Shown: in pieces, positions 24,454 to 31,244 of the stretch | How the letters are laid out: each line of letters starts with the position of its first letter | Position numbering within the stretch: the first letter of the stretch is position 1 | Assembly: GCA_913061215.1 (NCBI GenBank) | Contig: CAJXSQ010000004.1 | Span: forward strand, 1-38,117 | DNA length: 38,117 nt | Source of the DNA: an uncultured Synechococcus sp. | GTDB taxonomy: Bacteria; Cyanobacteriota; Cyanobacteriia; PCC-6307; Cyanobiaceae | Direction of reading: 5' to 3' | Translations under genes and position numbers: made by a program | The notes under the pieces: model-generated | Told to the model about the DNA's origin: nothing | The model's input: the letters and a program-made list of their open reading frames with translations, nothing else | Database searches by the model: none

Positions 24454-25725
24454 ATGGCGGTGGGCGTGCGGGCGAAGCTGGCGGAGCTGATGCGCTACGG
24501 CGGCGTGGGGGTGCTGGCCGCGGCCATTCATGCGTTGGTGCTGCTCAGCGGTGAACGCCTGGGAGCACCCCTGCCCCTGGCCAACCTGCTCGGTTTTCTG
24601 CTGGCTTCCCTGTGGGGCTATCTGGCCCATGCGCTGTTCACCTTCCGCGAACGCACCGGCGGTATGCCGTTCCCGCGCCGCTGGCTGGTGATCCAGAGCG
24701 GCGTGAATGTGTTGCTGAGCCTGCTGTTGCCCGGCTGGCTGGCCGGCTGGGCCCGCACGGCCGGCGGCACGCTGGTGCTGGTGTTCACCCCCACGGCGGT
24801 GAACTACGTGATCTGGTCGCTGGCGGCGCGGCACAGCGCGCGGCGGCGTGCACGCTCGCAGCCGCTGGAGCCCCAGCCGCTGCTGTTTCACGCCGATGAT
24901 CTCGGGCTGGATCCCGCCGTGAACGCTGCGATTGTGCGATTGCACGATGCCGGCGCTCTCCAGTCCGCCAGCGTGCTGGTCACGGCCCCGGCGGTGCAGG
25001 AAGCGGTTGCCCTCAGCCGGCGGCGGCCGCAGCTGCAGATCGCCCTGCATCTCTGCCTGAGCGAGGGGCTGCCGGCTGCCCCCCCGGCGTTGATCCCGGA
25101 TCTGCTCGATCCCCAGGGCCGCCTGGCGCTGGGCTTCGGCCGCTTGCTGCTGAGCGGGTGGCTGCCGCCGGGTGCGCCGCGCCGCCGCCGCCTGGAGGAG
25201 CAGCTGGCCCGCGAGCTGCGGGCGCAGGTTGAGCGTTTTCAGCAGCTGTTTCCCGATCGGCCGCTGCTCCTGGATGGCCATCAGCACCTTCACCTGCTGC
25301 CCCTGGTGTGGCAGCAGCTGCTCCAATTGCCGCCCCCGCTGCGGCCGATCTGGATCCGCACCCTGCGCGAGCCCTGGCCCTGGCGGGGGATCCCCGCTGC
25401 GGCCTGGCGACACAGCTGCCAGGCCCTGGGGCCGCTCAAGTGGCTGCTGCTGCGCCTGCTCAACCGCGGCCGCGCCGCTGAGCTGGCCCGCTTGGGGATC
25501 GCCACCAACCAGGGTTTCAGCGGCGTGCTGTTCACCGGCTTGATGGATCGGGCGGTGATCGCTGCGGCGGAGCGCCGTCTCAGCGGCGGTGGCCTGGTGC
25601 TCGCCCATCCGAGTGAGCCGTGGCCGGCCGGTGCCGAGCTGCCGGCCTATCCACTCTCGAGCCGCTTCTATCGCTCCAGCTGGCGTCAGCGCGAGGCCGA
25701 CGCGCTGATGCGCCGCACCAGATAG
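24454..25725 (+). CDS. GtrA-like flippase domain fused to YdjC/ChbG-like deacetylase
   Basis: Two usually separate proteins are joined in one 423-aa frame. Residues about 8-128 form a four-helix GtrA-like domain (ELMRYGGVGVLAAAIHALVL, FLLASLWGYLAHALFTF), a family linked to flipping polyprenyl-phosphate sugars. After a basic linker, residues 142-423 form a YdjC/ChbG (also HpnK-like) domain, with HADDLGLDPAVN (146-157), the His of ALHLCLSEG and DGHQHLH (274-280) as metal ligands, plus LAHPSEP near the end. YdjC enzymes deacetylate N-acetyl sugars. The track start 24292 runs antisense into the neighbour, and ATG 24454 fits the domain edge. The last 40 bases overlap the next, opposing gene. Confidence 0.85.
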   Translation: MAVGVRAKLAELMRYGGVGVLAAAIHALVLLSGERLGAPLPLANLLGFLLASLWGYLAHALFTFRERTGGMPFPRRWLVIQSGVNVLLSLLLPGWLAGWARTAGGTLVLVFTPTAVNYVIWSLAARHSARRRARSQPLEPQPLLFHADDLGLDPAVNAAIVRLHDAGALQSASVLVTAPAVQEAVALSRRRPQLQIALHLCLSEGLPAAPPALIPDLLDPQGRLALGFGRLLLSGWLPPGAPRRRRLEEQLARELRAQVERFQQLFPDRPLLLDGHQHLHLLPLVWQQLLQLPPPLRPIWIRTLREPWPWRGIPAAAWRHSCQALGPLKWLLLRLLNRGRAAELARLGIATNQGFSGVLFTGLMDRAVIAAAERRLSGGGLVLAHPSEPWPAGAELPAYPLSSRFYRSSWRQREADALMRRTR

Positions 25726-26663
25726 GGCGGTCGCCGCTTGCTTTCCTCAAAGATGCGGCCGATGTATTCCCCGAGGATGCCGATGCCGATCAGCTGCACG
25801 CCCCCGAGGAACAGCACCGCCACGATCAGTGAGGCGTAGCCGGGCACATCGATGCCGTGCAGCAGTGTGCTCACCACCAGCACCAGGGCATACACCAGGC
25901 TGATCAGCGAAATCACGGTGCCCACGCCGATCCAGATGCGCAACGGCAGCACCGAGAAGCTGAAGATGCCATCGAGGGCGTAGCTGAACAGCCGGCGAGC
26001 GTTCCAGGTGGTGGCGCCGCTGCCGCGCTGGGGGCGGTCGTAGCTGATGTCCACGCTGCGGAAGCCCGTCCAGGGGAACAGGGCCTTGGAGAAGCGGGTG
26101 CCCTCGCGCATGTCGGTGAGGGCGCGCACCACCGGCTGGCTGAGCAGGCGGAAATCGCCGGCACCGTCCACCAGCTGCACCGAGTCGGTGAGGCGGTTGA
26201 ACAGGGAGTAGAAGCCGGAGGCGCTGAGGATCTTCAGGGTGGATTCCTGATCGGCGGCGCTGCGGATCGCCGTCACCATCTCGGCTCCCTCCTGCCAGAG
26301 GCGCACCATCTCCGGGATCAGCTCCGGTGGGTGTTGCAGGTCGGCATCGATCAGCACCACCGCATCGCAGCGGCCCCGGGCTTCGTCGAGCCCGGCGAGC
26401 ATCGCCGCCTCCTTGCCGAAGTTGCGGGTGAGTTCGATCAGGCTGATCGGCAGGGCTGCCGGCTGATCCCGCCGCTCCTCGATCGCCGCGCGGATCACGG
26501 CAGCCGTGTGATCTCGCGACCCGTCGTCGATCAGCAGCAAGCGCTCCGCCACGCCGAGCGCTTCGATCGCGGCGATGAACTCCCGGATGCCCGCGGCTTC
26601 GTTGAAGCAGGCGGCCACCACCCAGAGGCTCGGCGGCGCGGCAGCACTCGGGGGCGGGCTCAT
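25686..26663 (-). CDS. Second GtrB-like family 2 glycosyltransferase
   Basis: The 325-aa protein resembles the GtrB/ArnC group that makes polyprenyl-phosphate sugars. Motifs are VVAACFNEAAGIREFI, LIDDGSRDHT, ELTRNFGKEAAMLAGLDEA, the metal-binding DADLQHPPELIP near residue 105, and GDFRLLSQPVVRAL. Two C-terminal membrane helices (about 235-260 and 270-300) end in LGEYIGRIFEESKRRPPYLV, the common tail. It is the second such enzyme in the window, so two different sugars may be loaded. It runs convergent to the GtrA-YdjC gene, its natural partner class. Confidence 0.9.
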   Translation of the reverse strand: MSPPPSAAAPPSLWVVAACFNEAAGIREFIAAIEALGVAERLLLIDDGSRDHTAAVIRAAIEERRDQPAALPISLIELTRNFGKEAAMLAGLDEARGRCDAVVLIDADLQHPPELIPEMVRLWQEGAEMVTAIRSAADQESTLKILSASGFYSLFNRLTDSVQLVDGAGDFRLLSQPVVRALTDMREGTRFSKALFPWTGFRSVDISYDRPQRGSGATTWNARRLFSYALDGIFSFSVLPLRIWIGVGTVISLISLVYALVLVVSTLLHGIDVPGYASLIVAVLFLGGVQLIGIGILGEYIGRIFEESKRRPPYLVRRISASASR

Positions 26664-26761
26664 CCGGCAGACCCGATGGCCGGGCGTGAAGGGGAAGGCA
26701 TCAGCAAAGCATTGGCGGTGTTAACGCAGCCTTAAGGTTTGGCAAAGGCCCGGGCCGCTCC

Positions 26762-27508
26762 ATGACCGTTGAGCAACAGCGCACGATCCACACGCCCTGG
26801 GGCAGTTTGACGCCCGCGGTGGATCTGCTGCCGCTGCTCTACATGCTGGTGCTCTACGGCGTGGTGTATTTCCTGCCGTTCGGCGTGTTCGAAGCCTGGA
26901 CCACGGGAGAAGATGGCCCGGCCGAGTGGCTGCAGTTCGCGGCCTATGCCGGTGCCTGTGTGTGCAGCCTGCGGGTGCTGTGGTTGCGGCGGCGGCAGTG
27001 GCGTTCGCTGCAGGGCCTGGCCTGGCTGCTGCTCACCCTGTTTCTCTTCTATGTGGCGGCGGAGGAGATCAGCTGGGGCGAGCGCATCCACGGCTGGGGT
27101 GTGGAGGCCCTGCGCAGCATCAACGCCCAGAAGGAAACCAACATCCACAATCTGCCGGCGGTGCAGAACTACCTGCATGTGTCGTTCATCAGTGCCGGCC
27201 TGTTCTTCGGCTATGCCGGCTGGCGCTGGATGCCCCGGATCGAGGCCTGGCCCGCGCGGCGCTACAGCCTCTACTTCCTGTTCGTGGCGCTCTTCTACAC
27301 CTATTTCGATCTGAGCTGGATCAGCCATGCCGAGCGCATCCGCAATGATCAGGAGGGGATCGAGCTGCTGATGGCCGTGGGGCTGTTCCTGCACACGCGC
27401 TCCTGGGCGTTCAGTTCTGCTTCGCCTGATCCAGGAGGCGATCAAGCTGCTGCTGAACTTCGGCACGCACCGGGCCATTCCGCTCCAGGATCGCCACCCC
27501 GTCGCTGA
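26762..27508 (+). CDS. Conserved polytopic membrane protein with EEISWGERIHG motif
   Basis: I do not know a named function. The 248-aa product has about six hydrophobic segments. Its hallmark is an acidic, intramembrane-edge motif AEEISWGERIHGW (about 100-112) followed by AQKETNIHNLPAVQNYLH, a pair I associate with an uncharacterised family in many bacteria. Conserved Glu, Arg and His suggest an enzyme rather than a structural protein. The last ~30 residues (SASPDPGGDQ...) are antisense to the next gene's end and look non-conserved. It is divergent from the glycosyltransferase by about 100 bases. Confidence 0.7.
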   Translation: MTVEQQRTIHTPWGSLTPAVDLLPLLYMLVLYGVVYFLPFGVFEAWTTGEDGPAEWLQFAAYAGACVCSLRVLWLRRRQWRSLQGLAWLLLTLFLFYVAAEEISWGERIHGWGVEALRSINAQKETNIHNLPAVQNYLHVSFISAGLFFGYAGWRWMPRIEAWPARRYSLYFLFVALFYTYFDLSWISHAERIRNDQEGIELLMAVGLFLHTRSWAFSSASPDPGGDQAAAELRHAPGHSAPGSPPRR

Positions 27509-29024
27509 CGCGCTGCACCCGGTAGCCCTCCCCCTGCAGCATCCGCAGCAGGCGCACGGTTTTCTTCAGCGCTTTCTGCTCCTGCGGGAAGGCATCGGCG
27601 TAGCGAGCCTGATAGTCGATGTCCACCGCCAGCCAATCCACCGGATGAGGCTTGCCCTCCCGGTCCTGATAGGCCGTGTGATACGGAAAGCGCACCAGAA
27701 TGGGGCGGGCCGCCAGATGCGGCACCAGGGGTGAGTTGGCCGCCACGCTGGCCTCGGCCGGGATCAGGGCCATGGCGTCGTGGGCGCTGCTGGCGTGCTG
27801 CCACTGGCGCCAGGGGCTGCGGTGCACCCAGGGCTGGATGCTGTCGGGGATCAGCCAGGAGAGGCTGCGGTTGGGGTTGCTCCCCAGGGTGAACAGCAGC
27901 GAGAGCAGGATGCAGCCCGCCCACACCCGGCGCAGCCGCCGCGAGGCGAACAGCGGCTGGTGGCGTTGCCACCACAGGGCGCTGCCGGCAAACAGGCCCG
28001 GCACCACCAGATAGGTGTAGCGGATGTTGATCGAGAGGGGGTTGTTGAAGCCCTGGGCCAGCAACAGGCCCAGCAGCGGCAGCCCCATCAGCAGCCAGCT
28101 GTCGAGGGCGATCCAGGGCACGAACAGCAGCGGCAGGCCCTGGCCGGCCAGATACAGCAGCGTGTCGCGCGGTGGGCTCACCAGCTCCCGGAGCAGCACC
28201 AGCGGTTGGCGCAGCACCAGGCCGGCCACCTCGAGGCTGCTGGCCTGCTCACGCCCCTGCAGGTACTGGCCGAAGTTCTCCACCATGAAGCGGCGGGAAT
28301 TGTCGTGGCTGAACAGCGGCATCAGCACGTTGGTCACCAGCACCACCCAGCCACCACCCCAGGCGATCAGCCCCAGGGCCAGCGGCCAGCGCGAGCGTTC
28401 GCGCACCAGCAGCCAGATCCCCACCCCCACCAGCACCACGCCGGTGTCTTCGCGGATCAGGGGCATCAGCAGGGCCGCCGGCAGCGTGAGCCACAGCCGC
28501 CGCTCCAGCAGGCCGAGCAGCAGCACGAACACGCACAGCGGCAGCTGGCTCAGATCCGTGAAGTTGCCCAGCGCCGGGCCGATCACCGCATTGGCGCCGT
28601 AGAAGGCGAGGGTGAGCATCGCCGCCAGATCCGGCTCCAGGCGCCGCCGGGCGATGCGGTGCAGCACCAGGCCCGCCGCGGCGATCAGGGCCACCTGCAG
28701 CAGGGGCAGCGCCCACTTGCCCAGCAGGGCCACCAGCGGAAGCCACAGCACCAGCGTGGGCGTGAAGTGCTGGCCGAGCCGGTGGTACCCGAGGGCGGGC
28801 AGCTCTCCGCCGTGCACCACGTTGGTGGAGAGCTGCGAGGAGAGCGTGCTCTCGAAGGGATGGCCCTGCAGGCCATTCCAGAGGATCTGAAACAGGATGC
28901 CCTGATCCATGGAGGCGGCCAGGCTGTGCATCCGCCACCACTGCAGTGCCCAGCCCACGAGGGTGAACACGCCGGCCGCCAGCCACACCCGCTGCTCCGG
29001 GCTGAAACGTTGCTGTGAGCTCAT
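27411..29024 (-). CDS. DUF2079-family membrane protein (paralogue)
   Basis: A 537-aa membrane protein with about ten to twelve hydrophobic segments. It has the DUF2079 N-terminus SLAASMDQGILFQILWNGLQG and GYHRLGQHFTPTLVLWLPLV, and the soluble C-terminal part with MALIPAEASVAANSPLVPHL. The Asp of MDQG is at the position of the acidic residue in GT-C-type first loops. It is longer than the copy at 22989-24431. Its start overlaps the stop of the upstream ArnT-like gene (ATGA), so the two are translated together. Function is inferred as glycan transfer. Confidence 0.82.
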   Translation of the reverse strand: MSSQQRFSPEQRVWLAAGVFTLVGWALQWWRMHSLAASMDQGILFQILWNGLQGHPFESTLSSQLSTNVVHGGELPALGYHRLGQHFTPTLVLWLPLVALLGKWALPLLQVALIAAAGLVLHRIARRRLEPDLAAMLTLAFYGANAVIGPALGNFTDLSQLPLCVFVLLLGLLERRLWLTLPAALLMPLIREDTGVVLVGVGIWLLVRERSRWPLALGLIAWGGGWVVLVTNVLMPLFSHDNSRRFMVENFGQYLQGREQASSLEVAGLVLRQPLVLLRELVSPPRDTLLYLAGQGLPLLFVPWIALDSWLLMGLPLLGLLLAQGFNNPLSINIRYTYLVVPGLFAGSALWWQRHQPLFASRRLRRVWAGCILLSLLFTLGSNPNRSLSWLIPDSIQPWVHRSPWRQWQHASSAHDAMALIPAEASVAANSPLVPHLAARPILVRFPYHTAYQDREGKPHPVDWLAVDIDYQARYADAFPQEQKALKKTVRLLRMLQGEGYRVQRVSDGVAILERNGPVRAEVQQQLDRLLDQAKQN

Positions 29025-31078
29025 GGCTGTTTCAGGTTGTGAGAAACGGTATGCACCGCCGCTGGCAGGCTGCGCCGAAGCGCCAGCGCACCGCGCGGGT
29101 CGAAGCAGAGGCTGCGGCTGAGATCGCGCAGGGCCAGCAGCACCGGCCCCACGCCCGCATCACCAGCTGAGGCGTCAGCCACCCGCGCAGCGCTGCAGCT
29201 GTTCCAGTCGGCCAGCAGCACCACGCTGCGGTAGGCACTGGGCCAGCGCCCGGGACCCTCCAGCTGCTCCAGCCCGGCGAACCAGCGATCAGCCGCAGCG
29301 GGCCTGTTCTGCAGCACCGCCAGCAGCGCCAGGCTCCAGAGGGCATCGCGATCGCTGGGGTTCTGCTGCAGCCGGGTTTCGGCCCAGCCCGCCACCTCGC
29401 GCTGGTAGCTGAAGCGTGGATCGAGCAGGTGCCACGGGCCGATGGCGGCGAACACCGCCTTCAGGCCGCGGGGGCCCTGCTCCAGGCCCCGGGCCAGGGT
29501 GATGAAGCGCTGGCTGAAACTCCCGGGTTGTGCGGCAGCGGGCTTCCGCCGCCACAGCTCCAGCTGGCGCCGGCGGCTCCAGGGCCAGGTCTGCACCCGT
29601 TCATAACGGCCATCGCGGCGCACGGCCCGGCTCAGGGCGCGGGCGGAGGGGCGGGTGGTGCCCTGGTCGCCGCTGGCGATCAGCCACCACTGGCCTTGCT
29701 CCAGCGCCAGCTCCTGCTCGCCGGGGTTGCGGCCCAGCCGCCGCACCAGGATCTGGCTGCCCCCCTGGCGGCCCAGCAGCGTGAGGGTGTGCTCGTTGAG
29801 ATCGGCGCTGCTGCCGCTGATCAGCAACGTGGTGGGGGTGTCGCCCACCCGTTCGCGCAGGGATCGCAAGGCCGCCACCACGCTGCTGGGCGGATCGTGA
29901 TGGAGCTGGCTGAGGCTGGCGCGGGCCTCGATCGCGCCGGCGCTGAGCAGGCCGAGCGCCAGGGCACCGCCGGCCCAGCGCTCGCGCCGCCGGCTGGCGA
30001 TCCACTGCCCCAGTGCCCACCAGCCCCGGGCCAGCAGCAGGGCGAGCAGCGGCAGCACCGGCGCGATGTAGCGCTCGTCCTTGTTGGGGCTGAGGCTGGT
30101 GCACAGCCAGCCGCTGATCGCCACCCCCAGCAGCCAGGCCCAGCCGGCCGGCCAGTGCTGGCGCCAGCGCCCTCGGTGCTGCCACCCCAGCAGCCCCAGG
30201 CCGGCCAGGCCCGCTGCGAGCGTGGCCGCACCCAGCTGCCCGCTCCACAGGCGCGGATACCAGATCAGGCTGCGGGGATCGAGGCTGCCCGGGTCGCCCT
30301 CATCGGCGCCGGAGCTGATCACGGCCCGCTCGGTGCCGCTGATGGTGGTGATCCAGTTGTGATGCAGCCAGGGCAGCAGCAGCGCCAGCACCAGCGCCAG
30401 GGCCGCCCAGGCCTGCCAGCGCCGCCGCGGCTGAGCCTGGGCCTGCCCGAAGCTCCACAGGGCCGGCAGGGCCAGCACCAGCAGGGCGCTCTGTTTGATC
30501 AGCAGGGCCGCGGCGATCGCGCCGGCGGCCGCCAGCGCCTGTCCCCAGCGGCCGCCGCGCTCGGGCCGTTGCCAACGCCAGAGCAGCCACAGGGCCAGGC
30601 TGCAGCTGGCGGTGAGCGGCATGTCCAGGGTGAAGTCCACCCGCAGATCGGAGAGGGCTGGCGCCAGGGCCACCAGGGCGGCCGCCAGGAGCCCGAAGCC
30701 CGGGCTGAGCAGCTGCCGGCCCCAGAGGCCGATCACCACCAGCAGCACCCCGTGCCAGAGGCTCAGCACCCAGCTGGCGGCATCGGGCTGTTCGCCGGCA
30801 AGGGCCATCACCGTGCCGCTCACCAGGGAGGAGAGGGGCGGGATCTTGGGGGAGAGATCCAGCAGGCCCTGCCAGCCGGGCCAGGCTCCCCCCGGCAGCA
30901 GCCCCAGGGCGCGGCCGTGGTCCACGGCGCTGTTGAGATAGTCGGCCTGATCCCAGGCGGGCAGGCGCTGATCCGCCAGCAGCCAGGCCCGATCCGCAGC
31001 GGTGGCCAGCAGCCAGATCAACAGCAGCGCCAGCCACCACAGCCAGGGTGAACGCTTCAACACAGGCAGCCGGTGCAC
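29021..31078 (-). CDS. ArnT/GT39-like glycosyltransferase with soluble C-terminal tail
   Basis: The 685-aa protein (GTG start) looks like a polyprenyl-phosphate-sugar-dependent transferase acting on the outer face of the membrane. The N-terminal helix is followed by LPAWDQADYLNSA with the likely catalytic Asp43, then LRVDFTLDMPLTASCSLALW and LLIKQSALLVLALPAL, usual in this family, and PNKDERYIAPVLPLLALLLA. About eleven membrane segments end near residue 390. The remaining ~290 residues are soluble and include TPR-like helices (DRDALWSLALLAVLQNRPAAADRW). Acceptor and sugar are unknown. It is coupled to the DUF2079 gene downstream. Confidence 0.82.
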   Translation of the reverse strand: MHRLPVLKRSPWLWWLALLLIWLLATAADRAWLLADQRLPAWDQADYLNSAVDHGRALGLLPGGAWPGWQGLLDLSPKIPPLSSLVSGTVMALAGEQPDAASWVLSLWHGVLLVVIGLWGRQLLSPGFGLLAAALVALAPALSDLRVDFTLDMPLTASCSLALWLLWRWQRPERGGRWGQALAAAGAIAAALLIKQSALLVLALPALWSFGQAQAQPRRRWQAWAALALVLALLLPWLHHNWITTISGTERAVISSGADEGDPGSLDPRSLIWYPRLWSGQLGAATLAAGLAGLGLLGWQHRGRWRQHWPAGWAWLLGVAISGWLCTSLSPNKDERYIAPVLPLLALLLARGWWALGQWIASRRRERWAGGALALGLLSAGAIEARASLSQLHHDPPSSVVAALRSLRERVGDTPTTLLISGSSADLNEHTLTLLGRQGGSQILVRRLGRNPGEQELALEQGQWWLIASGDQGTTRPSARALSRAVRRDGRYERVQTWPWSRRRQLELWRRKPAAAQPGSFSQRFITLARGLEQGPRGLKAVFAAIGPWHLLDPRFSYQREVAGWAETRLQQNPSDRDALWSLALLAVLQNRPAAADRWFAGLEQLEGPGRWPSAYRSVVLLADWNSCSAARVADASAGDAGVGPVLLALRDLSRSLCFDPRGALALRRSLPAAVHTVSHNLKQP

Positions 31079-31124
31079 GAGGGCGAGACGGGAAGTCTGA
31101 GCGAGAGGCCAAGTGCAGCGGATC

Positions 31125-31140
31125 TGTAGCGACTGCTACA
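31125..31140 (+). promoter_or_regulatory. Inverted repeat upstream of the porin
   Basis: TGTAGC-GACT-GCTACA is a perfect 6-bp inverted repeat in the 166-base spacer between the ArnT-like start and the porin ATG, about 105 bases before that ATG. Another pair, TGCCA/TGGCA, follows at about 31140-31159. The symmetry and spacing suit a dimeric regulator site or an RNA hairpin in the leader. No regulator is identifiable. Confidence 0.4.
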
Positions 31141-31244
31141 TGCCATTGCGTTTTGTGGCACAGATCGACTGCTCTGGATGTGGCAGGTCTCGCAGGATGG
31201 CCATACGGCGCTCTGCGCCCGATTCCTCTTTTGGTGTGAGGACC

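Noticed and set aside
29429-31051. 540-aa plus-strand ORF
   Set aside because: Antisense to the ArnT-like gene; Gln/Gly/Pro/Ala-rich shadow without motifs.
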